Assembly (NCBI GenBank): GCA_020639135.1
Contig: JACKHE010000002.1
Location: 499,961 to 563,960 of the forward strand
DNA length: 64,000 bases
Reading direction: 5' to 3'
Origin: Phycisphaeraceae bacterium
GTDB lineage: Bacteria; Planctomycetota; Phycisphaerae; Phycisphaerales; UBA1924
Below the pieces are notes generated by a model, which ran no database searches, was not told the origin of the DNA, and saw only the letters and a program-made list of their open reading frames with translations. Shown here one piece after another: positions 41,879-50,561 of this stretch. Positions within the stretch are counted from its first letter, which is position 1, and the number at the start of each line of letters is the position of its first letter. The translations under genes and the position numbers were made by a program.

Positions 41879-42424
41879 ATGCGACGAACGCTCACCGCGA
41901 CCTGCGGCGCGCTCGCGACGTGCATCGCCGTCGCGGGGTGCCAATCCGCACCGCGCCCCGGCGCCGAGACCCGGGCCCCCGCCCCGCAGGATCGGGAGGC
42001 CGCGATCCGGCAGATCAACTTCACAATCGACGACTTCCACGACGCCGCGGCCGTCGCCGACATCGACCGGTACTTCGGGCACCTGACGGCGCAGGCGGTG
42101 TTCCTGGGGACCGACGCCTGGGAGCGTTGGCCCCGGGAGGAGTTCCGCGCGTACTGCGCCCCCCACTTCCTCGGCGAATCGGCCTGGGCCTACACACCCC
42201 GGGATCGCAACGTCGCGCTCAGCGATTCCGGCGACACCGCGTGGTTCGACGAGACGGTGGTCAACGAGAAGTACGGCTCGCTCCGCGGCTCCGGTGTGAT
42301 TGTCCTTTGCAGCGACGGCGTCTGGCGGATCGCGCAGTACAACCTGGGCTTCACAGTGCCCAACGAGATCGCCGGGAAGATCGTCGAGATGATCAAGGCG
42401 ACGACCGCCGACGCGGCGCGGTGA
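41879..42424 (+). CDS. Lipoprotein with a SnoaL-like (NTF2-fold) domain
   Basis: The 181-residue precursor has a lipoprotein signal with cysteine at IAVAGC (about residue 21). The mature part resembles SnoaL-like NTF2-fold domains: a helix with INFTIDDFHDAAAVADIDRYFGHLT, FLGTDAWERWPREEFRAY, and strands such as TAWFDETVVNEKYGSLRGSGVIVL and WRIAQYNLGFTVP. These folds include enzymes and binding proteins, and the role here is unknown. The start has no clear Shine-Dalgarno sequence. It is divergent from rsmG and convergent with rodA, whose stop lies 6 bases beyond. Confidence 0.72.
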   Translation: MRRTLTATCGALATCIAVAGCQSAPRPGAETRAPAPQDREAAIRQINFTIDDFHDAAAVADIDRYFGHLTAQAVFLGTDAWERWPREEFRAYCAPHFLGESAWAYTPRDRNVALSDSGDTAWFDETVVNEKYGSLRGSGVIVLCSDGVWRIAQYNLGFTVPNEIAGKIVEMIKATTADAAR

Positions 42425-42430
42425 GAGGGA

Positions 42431-43675
42431 TCATTCGTCGTCGTCGAACTCGAAGCTCTGCCGCGTCAGCAGCGCCGGGCGGCGCATCGCGACGTTGACG
42501 ATCAGCCCGGTCATGAGGAAGGCGACGACGAGGCTGGCGCCGCCGTAGCTGACGAAGGGCAGGGTCATCCCGGTGATCGGGAGCACGCCGATGTTCATCC
42601 CGATGTTGACGATGACCTGCGCCGCGACCATCGCGCTCAGCCCGACGACCAGCAGACGCCCGAAGGGGTCCTTGCACATCGCGGCCGTGAGCGTCGCGCC
42701 CAGCAGCCACAGCAGGTAGAGCCCCATCACGACGAGCCCCCCGAGCAGCCCGAAGCGGTTGACGACCACGGCGAAGATCATGTCGTTGTGGTCCTCGGGG
42801 AGTCGGTTGAAGTGAACGACCGCCCGGCTCTTGGTGTCGCCCATCCCCGCGACGCCGCCGGCGCCGATGAGCGTCTGCGCCTTAAGGCCCTGGTAGTTGA
42901 TGTTGTCGCCGGTCGCGGCGGTATCGCCGGTCATCTGCTTGAGCACCGCGTTGATGCGCGCCTGCTGGTGGGGCTGGAGGAGCGGGTACATCGCCGGCGC
43001 CACCACCATCGCCACGACCACCACCGCCGCGAGGTGCTTGAGCTTCGCTCCAGCCGCAATGAGCATCGCGAAGAGCGCCGGCAGGAAGAGCAGCGCCGTG
43101 CCCAGGTCGGGTTCGACGAGCACCAGCCCCATCGGAACGAACGTGATCACCGCCGGAGGGATCAGGCCCCGCAATGTTCTGTAGTTCTTCCGGTAGCGCA
43201 GGTAATACGCGATCGCCAGCACATACACGACCTTCGCCAGCTCGCTGGGCTGGAAGTCCATCACGACGAGGTTGATCCACCGGCGCGAGCCGTTGCGGGG
43301 CGTGACGAGGAACTCCGGGACGAACGGGATCAGCAGCAGCACCAGCGCGCCCAGGACCGCGACGATCATCGCCGGGATGCCACGGCCGATCAGCCGGTAG
43401 TGCGGGACCGCCGCGAACAGCGCCGCGCCGAGCGCCACAACGAGAAGCGCGAGCTGCTTCTTTCCATACGCGCCGAGCCCAGCGCTGTCGTAGCCGGTGG
43501 TCAGGCTCATCGTGTACACGCCCAGTGCGCACAACATCAGCGAAGCGAAGACGCTCAGCCAGGCCGGGTGCCGGAGCGCGATCCGGCGCCGCACCGGCGC
43601 CGGGATCCCCGCCGCGCGAGAGCGCGCCGTCAGGAACAGCTCGCTGCTGGATGGTTGACGGCCGGCGGCGCTCAT
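42431..43675 (-). CDS. rodA: Rod shape-determining protein RodA
   Basis: RodA is the SEDS-family glycan polymerase that elongates peptidoglycan with PBP2. The 414 residues have about ten membrane helices and family motifs: LVEPDLGTALLFLPALF, the loop GGVAGMGDTKSRAVVHFNRLPEDHNDMIFAV and the late PFVSYGGASLV. An insertion-like loop (FLVTPRNGSRRWINLVVMDFQPSELAK) matches the SEDS pattern of GSxRW and QPSE-K. ATG 43675 overlaps the PBP2 stop by 4 bases, so the two partners are translationally coupled. FtsW would share the fold, but coupling to PBP2 favours RodA. Confidence 0.93.
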   Translation of the reverse strand: MSAAGRQPSSSELFLTARSRAAGIPAPVRRRIALRHPAWLSVFASLMLCALGVYTMSLTTGYDSAGLGAYGKKQLALLVVALGAALFAAVPHYRLIGRGIPAMIVAVLGALVLLLIPFVPEFLVTPRNGSRRWINLVVMDFQPSELAKVVYVLAIAYYLRYRKNYRTLRGLIPPAVITFVPMGLVLVEPDLGTALLFLPALFAMLIAAGAKLKHLAAVVVVAMVVAPAMYPLLQPHQQARINAVLKQMTGDTAATGDNINYQGLKAQTLIGAGGVAGMGDTKSRAVVHFNRLPEDHNDMIFAVVVNRFGLLGGLVVMGLYLLWLLGATLTAAMCKDPFGRLLVVGLSAMVAAQVIVNIGMNIGVLPITGMTLPFVSYGGASLVVAFLMTGLIVNVAMRRPALLTRQSFEFDDDE

Positions 43676-46080
43676 CGGCCGTCCCCCTGCGCATCGCTGA
43701 GACGCTCGTCCGCCGAGGACCGAGGCAGGTACCCCTCGGCGATCAACGCGTGGACGATCTGGTTCGCGATCGGTCCCGCGACCCGCCCGCCGCTGCCGCC
43801 ATACTCGACGAGGACCGCGATCGCGTACCTCGGCGCCATCCCCTCGGGGCCGACGAGGATGTTCGTCCACGAGTGCTCGCCGGCGAGCAGCACGGTTGCC
43901 GGATCGAGAGGCCCGACCGAGTCGTCCGCGGGCTTGTCGAGAAGGTCGCTTGTGGCGCCGGGGTCGTCCTCGCTGCGGTAGATCCGCGGCGCCTGGGCCG
44001 TGCCCGTTTTCGCTCGTACTTCAATCCCCGGCGCGTTGAAGATCGGCTGCTTTTCCCCATTATCGAGTGAAAGGTGATTCCCAGTGCCGTAGAGTTCGTT
44101 GGCGGACTGCCACAACCCATTGAGCGCCGCGGCGATCGCGGCCTTGTCGTACTCCATGTCCACCGGCTCGTGTCGGATTGACTGGTCCAGGCGCGGTTCG
44201 ATCCGGACCCCGCCGCGCGCCAGCGTCGCGTAGGAACTCGCCGCATGCAGCGGCGTCCAGGAGACCGGCCCCTGCCCGATCGCCATCATGATGGCGTCGT
44301 TGGGCTCGATCGGCTTGCCGGGGTCGGGGTACCCGACGGCGCCCGGGTACGCCCCGCCGATGCCCAGGTCCCGCTCGTACCCCACGCCGAAATCTCGGTA
44401 GAAATCAACGATGCGATGCGGCCCCATGATCCGGCCGAGGGTGTAGAAGTAGATGTTGCACGAGCGCGCCACGGCGTCCTCGCCGCGGAGATCATGCCCG
44501 AGCTGCTGCGAGTGCGTGATGTAGCCGTACCGGGCGCGGTAAATCCAGCAGCGGTACACATCATCGCGGTTGGGCAGCAGGAATCCGTTACACGCGATCG
44601 TCCGGCTCAGTTCGTGCAACCCGTGCGAGACGGTCCACACCAGCACGAGCGGCTTGACGATCGACCCCGGCGGGTACGGCGACTCGATGGCGCGGTTCAC
44701 CCAGGCGGGGCGCTTGCGGTCCTTGAAGACGCTGTCGGGGTCTTCCTGCAACTGCTCGTTGGTGAAGGTCGGCGTCGAGACCATCGCCAGCACGTCGCCG
44801 GTGGCGACATCGATCACGACCGCCGACGCCGCCAGTGGCGTGCCCGGCTTCAGGAAGGGGTTCGCGTGCCAGGGCTGGACCTGCGCCAGCCCCACCTCGG
44901 GGGTCATCACCGCCTGGATGCGCGCCTGGAGCGCGATGTCGATGGTGAGTGTGACGTCCTGGCCCTGCGTCGGGACGATCGCCTCCTCCTTGCCCGTATC
45001 CAGGCGCAGGCGCCGGACGCCCCGGTCGCCGCGGAGGTCGAACTCCCTCTCGAACTCGATCCCGGTGAGCCCGGCGCCGTCGCCCGGGAGGTACCGCCCC
45101 CGGTCGGCGTCGCCCTGGGGCAACCCCAGCGCCGCCAGCTGCGCATCGCGCCGCTCGGCGTCCTCCCTGGTGTAGTTCTCGCGCATCCGGCCCAGGATGT
45201 GCGCCGCGATGCCCTCGACGCGCACGCTCTGGCTCCGATCATCGCGCAATGACGCGGGCATCGATGTGAAGTCCACCGGGACATCCATCGCCTCGTAGGG
45301 GTACGTCCGCCTCCCGCCGTCACGGATGACGACCTCGCCGTCCGGCCACCGCTCGGCGATCTTCCGCAGCGCAAAGGCCGTCTCGTCGTCGAGCTGGGTC
45401 AGCACCGCGTGCGGCTCGACCTGTTCCCGGATCGGCCGCTTGACGGATTCGAGATCGACCGTGACCCGCTCCGCCTCGTCGGCGTCCTCGTTGAGCTGGT
45501 TCTCCAGGCGCCGCCGCTGCGCCTCCCAGACGCTGCTTGCTTGCCGCATGACCTGCCGGTGGATGCGGTCGCGGATCGAGGCGAGCTCCTCGAGGGGCAC
45601 ACCCGTCGCGCGCGAGATCTCCAGCCAGAGCGTCTCGATCTGCGCATCGAACTGAGGCAGGTAGCGATCGACGATGATCCGGTTCCGGTCCTCGGGGGCG
45701 ATCTTGCCGAAGACGTCGCGGTTTGCTGCCCACGCCTGCCGGCTCGCCTGCCGAACAGCCCAGTCGTTGGGAAGCGTGCGGTAGTCGCCCGGGATCTCGC
45801 GGAAATCCGCCTCGATGACGCGGAAGTCCACCGCCAGCTCGTAGGAGGGCTGGTTCATCGCCAGCACCCTTCCCTTGCGGTCGAGGATCCGCCCCCGGAT
45901 CGTGGGGTCGTAGTCGATCCGAACCAGGGGCCGCTCGGAGTTCTCCAGCCACCGGTCGTGCTGGACCACCGTCAGGCGGGAGAGCTGGGCCGTCAGCCCC
46001 AGCATCCCCAGGCACACCAGCGCAAACAGCAGCGCCAGGCGGCGGTGGAACATGCTCGGGATGACTCGATCGATCCGCAT
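43672..46080 (-). CDS. mrdA: Penicillin-binding protein 2 (transpeptidase), enlarged
   Basis: This class B PBP crosslinks peptidoglycan during elongation. The 802 residues comprise a membrane anchor (LALLFALVCLGMLGL), the dimerisation domain with GRILDRKGRVLAMN, and a transpeptidase domain with the nucleophile motif SIVK (about residue 472), SCN and KTG (about residue 690). The protein is about 170 residues longer than E. coli PBP2. The extra length lies mainly in a charged helical region between the anchor and the transpeptidase domain (roughly residues 90-260). ATG 46080 is used. The gene is followed by rodA in overlap. A 19-bp palindrome lies 94 bases upstream. Confidence 0.92.
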   Translation of the reverse strand: MRIDRVIPSMFHRRLALLFALVCLGMLGLTAQLSRLTVVQHDRWLENSERPLVRIDYDPTIRGRILDRKGRVLAMNQPSYELAVDFRVIEADFREIPGDYRTLPNDWAVRQASRQAWAANRDVFGKIAPEDRNRIIVDRYLPQFDAQIETLWLEISRATGVPLEELASIRDRIHRQVMRQASSVWEAQRRRLENQLNEDADEAERVTVDLESVKRPIREQVEPHAVLTQLDDETAFALRKIAERWPDGEVVIRDGGRRTYPYEAMDVPVDFTSMPASLRDDRSQSVRVEGIAAHILGRMRENYTREDAERRDAQLAALGLPQGDADRGRYLPGDGAGLTGIEFEREFDLRGDRGVRRLRLDTGKEEAIVPTQGQDVTLTIDIALQARIQAVMTPEVGLAQVQPWHANPFLKPGTPLAASAVVIDVATGDVLAMVSTPTFTNEQLQEDPDSVFKDRKRPAWVNRAIESPYPPGSIVKPLVLVWTVSHGLHELSRTIACNGFLLPNRDDVYRCWIYRARYGYITHSQQLGHDLRGEDAVARSCNIYFYTLGRIMGPHRIVDFYRDFGVGYERDLGIGGAYPGAVGYPDPGKPIEPNDAIMMAIGQGPVSWTPLHAASSYATLARGGVRIEPRLDQSIRHEPVDMEYDKAAIAAALNGLWQSANELYGTGNHLSLDNGEKQPIFNAPGIEVRAKTGTAQAPRIYRSEDDPGATSDLLDKPADDSVGPLDPATVLLAGEHSWTNILVGPEGMAPRYAIAVLVEYGGSGGRVAGPIANQIVHALIAEGYLPRSSADERLSDAQGDGR

Positions 46081-46173
46081 CGCCCGACTCCGTTCGGCGC
46101 CGTCCGGTGTCCACCCGGCCCCGCGGGCGTCCGCCGGACGCAGGATGACACCAGCAGTATCGGCGATCCGCCG

Positions 46174-46192
46174 GGGATCGTGGCACGATCCC
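46174..46192. promoter_or_regulatory. 19-bp perfect palindrome upstream of mrdA
   Basis: GGGATCGTG, one central G, then CACGATCCC form a perfect dyad. It lies between mrdA and the upstream folE2 stop. With a single-base centre it cannot form a stable RNA hairpin at that point, so a protein operator is more likely than a terminator. Confidence 0.45.
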
Positions 46193-46245
46193 AAGGCCGA
46201 TCCCGACACTGTACCGGCTGATCCGGGAGGGGGACGCGGCGGGGC

Positions 46246-47088
46246 TCAGCCCTCGCGTTTGTCCCTGGTGATGGTCGCGTAGGCGTTGTGGTTGTGGATC
46301 GATTCGAAGTTCTCGCTGTCGATCTCGTACCAGAGGATCCGGTCGTCGGCGTCGAGCGCCAGCGCGAGGTCGCGGACGATGTCCTCGACAAACTTGGGGT
46401 GCTCGAAGGCGTCCTCGGTGACGAACTTCTCGTCGGGGCGTTTGAGCACCGAGAAGACCTCCGTCGAGGCGGCGTCCTCAAGGATCCGGGCCATGTCCTC
46501 GATCCACAGCGTGCCCTCGAAGCGGACCCTGGCCGTGATCAGGCAGCGCTGGTTGTGCGCGCCGAACCGGCTGATCTCCTTCGAGCAGGGGCACAGGCTC
46601 GTGGCGGGGGCGGTCACCTGCATGATGAAGTCGTCGTGCGCGTTGCTCGAACACTCGAACGCGACGCGGTAGTCCATCAGACCGGGGGATCTGGTCACCG
46701 GGGCCCGCTTGTTGATGAAGTACGTGAAGTCCAGCTTCAGGTGCGCGGTCTCGGCGTCGAGCCGGTCGCGGATCTCCCGCGTGATCGCCGGGATCCTCGC
46801 CGGCGTCACCCCCTCGGCGTTCTCGTTGAGGACCTCCAAGAAGCGGCTCATGTGCGTGCCCTTCTGGTGGTGGGGCAGGGAGACGTACATGTCGATCGTC
46901 GCGATCGTGTGCTGGCGTCCCCCCTCGGGGGTCTCGAGGATGATGGGGTAGGTGACGTTCTTGACGCCCACCTTGTCGATGGCGATGTGCCGCCTGTCGC
47001 GCGACGCCTGGACATCGGGCATCACCTCGACAGGGCCGGGGATAGCGTTGGGTTTGTGCTTGGTGTCGCAGTCGTTCGCTTCAGGCAT
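46246..47088 (-). CDS. folE2: GTP cyclohydrolase FolE2
   Basis: FolE2 (GTP cyclohydrolase IB) makes 7,8-dihydroneopterin triphosphate from GTP for folate, using a metal other than the zinc needed by FolE. The 280 residues show DVQASRDRRHIAIDKVGVKNVTYPI, IATIDMYVSLP, KGTHMSRFLEVL, the catalytic cysteine motif SLCPCSKEIS (about residue 160) and the C-terminal NHNAYATI. ATG 47088 is chosen because GGAG lies 6 bases upstream; a TTG at 47124 is possible. FolE2 is often under zinc control in other bacteria. Here a CRP-like dyad lies upstream, and no Zur box was recognised. Confidence 0.93.
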   Translation of the reverse strand: MPEANDCDTKHKPNAIPGPVEVMPDVQASRDRRHIAIDKVGVKNVTYPIILETPEGGRQHTIATIDMYVSLPHHQKGTHMSRFLEVLNENAEGVTPARIPAITREIRDRLDAETAHLKLDFTYFINKRAPVTRSPGLMDYRVAFECSSNAHDDFIMQVTAPATSLCPCSKEISRFGAHNQRCLITARVRFEGTLWIEDMARILEDAASTEVFSVLKRPDEKFVTEDAFEHPKFVEDIVRDLALALDADDRILWYEIDSENFESIHNHNAYATITRDKREG

Positions 47089-47161
47089 CCGTGTCTCCGA
47101 ATGGTCGTGACGGCGCCCAGGCAACGCCTTTGAGGTGCAGTGAATCGTATGCGCCGTGAAC

Positions 47162-47177
47162 TGTGATGACGATCACG
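47162..47177. promoter_or_regulatory. CRP/FNR-like dyad upstream of folE2
   Basis: TGTGATGACGATCACG fits the TGTGA-N6-TCAC layout with arms GTGAT and ATCAC. It lies 74 bases before the folE2 ATG in a 141-base gap. Binding by a CRP-type protein is inference. Confidence 0.35.
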
Positions 47178-47229
47178 CGGCGCGCGTTTCACGCCGTGCA
47201 ATCGGTGCAATGGACCTGCCGGTGGGGAT

Positions 47230-48066
47230 TCAGGCGGTCGCGGACTGCGGCGCCTGCTTCTCGAACATCGATTCCGCCCACGCGGTCCCGATGGGGACGC
47301 CAACGAGGGCGCCCGAGGCCCAGAGCATCGGCGTCAGATGCCCCAGGTTCAGCATGGAGCCGACGTACGCGGATTCCACGAGATCCGCTCCGGCCATCAT
47401 GCGGGTCAGCAGCGGCGCCGCCAGCGCCGTCAGGAGCAATCCCAGCATCCCGGCGAAGGGGCCCTGTGAGGGGCCGATAAACCGCGCCACGCACCCCGCC
47501 GCGATCGCGGCGACAACCCCGGCGGCGAAGGCCTGAGAGCGGTGTTCTCCGATGGCGATCACCAGCGCCAGGATCCCGGCGAGTGTCCCGGCGGCGAGAG
47601 CCGCGGCGATGTGGCCCCCGATCCCGGGGACCGCGCCCGCCAGCGCGCCCGGCTTGCGATCGATACCCCGATCAAGGCGGTAGCAGCACATCGAAACCGC
47701 CAGCGCAGCGCTCATCAGGATGGCGCCCTCGATTGCGAGCCTGACAATGATCGAGGAGTCCGCGGTCTCCCGGATAAGCTGGGCCACGCCGGCGTGCTCC
47801 CACGCAGGCCAGGCCAGCGCCACGCCGGCGACGAAGCTCCCCAGGCGCCATCCCATCAGGACGGACACGCCGGCGCCGAAAACCGCGACCAGAGCGAATG
47901 CCAGCAGCGTCCGCATGATCGCCGGGCCGGTCTCGGAAGTGACCAGCATCGTTGCGGCCAGGCCCCCGTCGGCGCCGGTCATCGGCCGGCACAGCCACGC
48001 GGCGATCGGACCCACAAGAAGGACAGCGATCGCGATCATGATCCAGCGCAGCGTGGTCCGTGCCAT
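47230..48066 (-). CDS. Multi-pass membrane protein of unknown function
   Basis: The 278-residue protein has about eight hydrophobic segments, including IMIAIAVLLVGPIAAWL, LLAFALVAVFGAGVSVLMGW, IAAALAAGTLAGILALVIAI and FAGMLGLLLTALAAPLL, separated by short loops. It has no recognised motif. A cluster of two cysteines (SMCCY) lies in the middle. ATG 48066 is used; no Shine-Dalgarno site is present, though CACACT lies 6 bases upstream and resembles the -10-like boxes elsewhere. It is divergent from hutH, 92 bases apart, and is followed by folE2's upstream region. Confidence 0.6.
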   Translation of the reverse strand: MARTTLRWIMIAIAVLLVGPIAAWLCRPMTGADGGLAATMLVTSETGPAIMRTLLAFALVAVFGAGVSVLMGWRLGSFVAGVALAWPAWEHAGVAQLIRETADSSIIVRLAIEGAILMSAALAVSMCCYRLDRGIDRKPGALAGAVPGIGGHIAAALAAGTLAGILALVIAIGEHRSQAFAAGVVAAIAAGCVARFIGPSQGPFAGMLGLLLTALAAPLLTRMMAGADLVESAYVGSMLNLGHLTPMLWASGALVGVPIGTAWAESMFEKQAPQSATA

Positions 48067-48158
48067 GCGACCAGTGTGCCGCTGGAGCGGCGTTCTGGCA
48101 AACCGGCCACCGCGCATCCCCGCTTGTGGGAACGCCCGGCGATCGCGACACTGCCCCG

Positions 48159-49721
48159 ATGCCCACCCCGATGCCCACGCCGGCCGGCCCCTCCATCACG
48201 CTCGACGGCGAACCCCTGACCATCGAGCAGGTCGAGCGGCTCGCCAGGAACGGCGCCCGGGTCGTCATCCCCCAGGAGACGATCGGCCGCGTCGAGGCGT
48301 CGCGGAGCGTCGTCGAAAAGGCCATGGCCGAGGGTCGCACGATCTACGGTGTCAACACCGGGTTCGGCTCGCTGGCCAACACCCGCGTCGGCGCCGAGGA
48401 CCTGCGGGCGCTGCAGCTGAACCTCATCCGATCCCACGCGGCGTGCGTCGGGGATCCCCTGCCGTCGCACACCGTCCGCGCGATGATGGGGCTGCTCTGC
48501 GCCTCGCTGTGCCGCGGGCACTCCGGCGTGCGCCCGGTGGTGGTCGAGACGCTCGCGGCGATGCTCAACGAGGGGGTGACGCCGATCGTCCCGGCGACAG
48601 GTTCGGTCGGCGCCTCGGGGGATCTGGCGCCGCTGGCGCACGCCGTGCTCGTGGCCCTGGGCGAGGGCGAGGCGGAGCTCGAGGGCATGCGCATGCTCGG
48701 TGGAGACGCCATGCAGCAGGCCGGCATCGATCCGATCCATCTCGAAGCCAAAGAGGGCCTGGCGCTGATCAACGGGACGCACCTCATGGCCGCCCGAGCC
48801 GCACTGGCGCTGAGCGCGATTGAACGTTGCCTGGGCGCGGCGTTCGTCGCGACCGGGCTGGCGATCGACGCGGCCAAGGCGACGGACTCGTTCCTGGACC
48901 CCCGTGTGCATGCCGTCCGGAACCAGCCCAACCAGGCGAAGGCCGCGGCGATCATCCGCGACCTGCTCGCCGGCAGCGAAACCCTGCCCAGCCACCGCGT
49001 GGACGACCCCCGCGTGCAGGACCCCTACTCGTACCGCTGCGCCCCGGTGGTGCTGGGGGCGGCGATGGACCTGATCGATGCGGCGCGGGCCGTGGTGGAG
49101 CGTGAGCTCGGCGCGGTCACCGACAACCCGCTTGTCTTCGGGCACGACGGCTCCGAGGGCGCCGACGTCGTCAGCGCGGGCAACTTCCACGGCATGCCGC
49201 TGGCGGTGCAGCTGGACACGATGTCGATCGCGCTGTGCCACGTCGCCGGGATCGCCGAGCGCCGGGTCTTCCAGCTCATCGCGGCGCGCGACCCCGAGAA
49301 CCCGCTGACCCCCTACCTCAGCCCCAAGCCGGGCACACAGTCGGGGCTGATGATCACGCAGTACACCGCCGCGGCGTGCGTGAACGAGCTCCAGAGCCTG
49401 GCGAACCCCGCCTCGGTGTCCAACATCCCGACGTGCGCGGGGATGGAGGATTACAACTCCTTCGGCCCGACCAGCGCCGCGCAGCTCAATCGCGCGGTGG
49501 ACCTGGCCCACTGGGTCATCGCCATCGAGATCCTCTGCTGCTGCGCCGCGCTCGATCAGCACCCGCTCAAGACCGGCCGCCGCCTCGAGCAGGCCCGGAG
49601 GATCGTCCGGGAGACCGTCCCGCCCCTGACCGAAGACAGGTCCCCGTCTCCCGACATCGAGGCGATCGTCTCGCTGATCCGCGCCGGGGCGTTCCTGAAC
49701 CTGATCGACCACCCGGAATAA
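48159..49721 (+). CDS. hutH: Histidine ammonia-lyase
   Basis: HutH removes ammonia from L-histidine to give urocanate, the first step of histidine degradation, using the self-made MIO cofactor. The 520 residues show TIYGVNTGFG, the cofactor triad in GSVGASGDLAPL (Ala-Ser-Gly, about residues 153-155), the conserved YSYRCAPVVLGAAMD and the SGNFHG-type segment SAGNFHG. Length agrees with the family (about 510). ATG 48159 is used, with a second ATG at 48171 possible; GACACT lies 6 bases upstream and no Shine-Dalgarno is seen. It leads the plus-strand hut group. Confidence 0.95.
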   Translation: MPTPMPTPAGPSITLDGEPLTIEQVERLARNGARVVIPQETIGRVEASRSVVEKAMAEGRTIYGVNTGFGSLANTRVGAEDLRALQLNLIRSHAACVGDPLPSHTVRAMMGLLCASLCRGHSGVRPVVVETLAAMLNEGVTPIVPATGSVGASGDLAPLAHAVLVALGEGEAELEGMRMLGGDAMQQAGIDPIHLEAKEGLALINGTHLMAARAALALSAIERCLGAAFVATGLAIDAAKATDSFLDPRVHAVRNQPNQAKAAAIIRDLLAGSETLPSHRVDDPRVQDPYSYRCAPVVLGAAMDLIDAARAVVERELGAVTDNPLVFGHDGSEGADVVSAGNFHGMPLAVQLDTMSIALCHVAGIAERRVFQLIAARDPENPLTPYLSPKPGTQSGLMITQYTAAACVNELQSLANPASVSNIPTCAGMEDYNSFGPTSAAQLNRAVDLAHWVIAIEILCCCAALDQHPLKTGRRLEQARRIVRETVPPLTEDRSPSPDIEAIVSLIRAGAFLNLIDHPE

Positions 49722-49790
49722 CCGGCCCACTTGGGTGGTTCGACCTTCGGCCACCCCCGTCTCGTCAACATCCTCCAAGGAGCAGACCCC

Positions 49791-50444
49791 ATGCGCCGAT
49801 TCCTCCGATCCGCCGCCGCCCCGATCGCCGCTGTGGCGCTCACCGCGCTCGCTTTCGCCGGCGCGACGATCAACCACGACCTGCTCGACCCGGACAAGGA
49901 GGCCCCGGGGCTGCATGTCGGCGACACCGCGCCGGACGTGAGCGTGATGACGACCGACGGCGAGTCGGTCAGCCTGTCGTCGATGTACCGCGACAAGCCG
50001 CTGGTGGTGACGTTCTACCGCGGCGGCTGGTGCCCCTACTGCAACAAGGCGCTCAAGGGCTGGGCCGGGCGTTTCGACGATCTGACCGAAGCCGGGGGTC
50101 GGTTCATCGCCGTCACGCCGGAGAAGCCGGAGGATGCGCAGAACACGATGGACAAGGCCGACGCCGGCTACCGCGTCTTCATCGATCCGCAGGGCGACGT
50201 CGGCAAGGCGTTCCGCGTGCAGTTCGAGCTCGACGCCTCGACGCAGAAGAAATACATGGGCTACGGCATCGACCTGTCGAAGTCCAACGCCAACGGGCGC
50301 TGGGAGCTGCCGGCGCCGGCGACGTTTGTCATCGACACCGACGGCGTGGTCCGCTACGCGCACGCCGAGTGGGATTACCGCACCGATCACCGCGCGGACC
50401 CCGACGAGGTCATCGAGGCGGTGCGCGGGCTCAAGCAACCCTGA
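49791..50444 (+). CDS. Exported peroxiredoxin-like (AhpC/TSA, thioredoxin-fold) protein
   Basis: The 217-residue precursor has a signal-like hydrophobic N-terminus (SAAAPIAAVALTALAFAGA). A thioredoxin-fold AhpC/TSA domain follows: VGDTAPDVSVMTTDGESVSLSSMY, then FYRGGWCPYCNKALKG with a CPYC pair (about residues 82-85), VTPEKPEDA, and ATFVIDTDGVVRYAH near the end. It may reduce peroxides or act as a thiol oxidoreductase outside the cytoplasm. An AGGAG lies upstream of ATG 49791. It is placed between hutH and hutU but has no evident tie to histidine breakdown. A terminator follows 37 bases after the stop. Confidence 0.85.
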   Translation: MRRFLRSAAAPIAAVALTALAFAGATINHDLLDPDKEAPGLHVGDTAPDVSVMTTDGESVSLSSMYRDKPLVVTFYRGGWCPYCNKALKGWAGRFDDLTEAGGRFIAVTPEKPEDAQNTMDKADAGYRVFIDPQGDVGKAFRVQFELDASTQKKYMGYGIDLSKSNANGRWELPAPATFVIDTDGVVRYAHAEWDYRTDHRADPDEVIEAVRGLKQP

Positions 50445-50480
50445 ACGCGGCCAACATCCCGCTTATTCCGGCCCAGTTTC

Positions 50481-50513
50481 ACCGCCCCCGCTGCTATGAT
50501 GGGGGCGGTTTTT
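50481..50513 (+). terminator. Rho-independent terminator between the peroxiredoxin-like gene and hutU
   Basis: A 9-bp stem (ACCGCCCCC with GGGGGCGGT), an 11-base loop and five T residues. It would separate hutU from the genes upstream, so hutU probably has its own promoter. Confidence 0.75.
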
Positions 50514-50530
50514 CATTGGCCCGCACGGTG

Positions 50531-50552
50531 GCCGGATGGAGGCCGGATGGAG
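50531..50552 (+). repeat. 11-bp tandem duplication that doubles the hutU ribosome-binding site
   Basis: The unit gccggatggag occurs twice back to back. Each copy contains ATGGAG. As a result GGAGG occurs both 4 bases before an in-frame ATG at 50547 and 8 bases before the ATG at 50562. Confidence 0.75.
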
Positions 50553-50561
50553 GTTGGCGAC

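Noticed and set aside
50495..50500. TATGAT as a -10 element for hutU
   Set aside because: It lies in the loop of a clear terminator and no -35 is found at 16-18 bases. It could be used, but the evidence is too weak to list.
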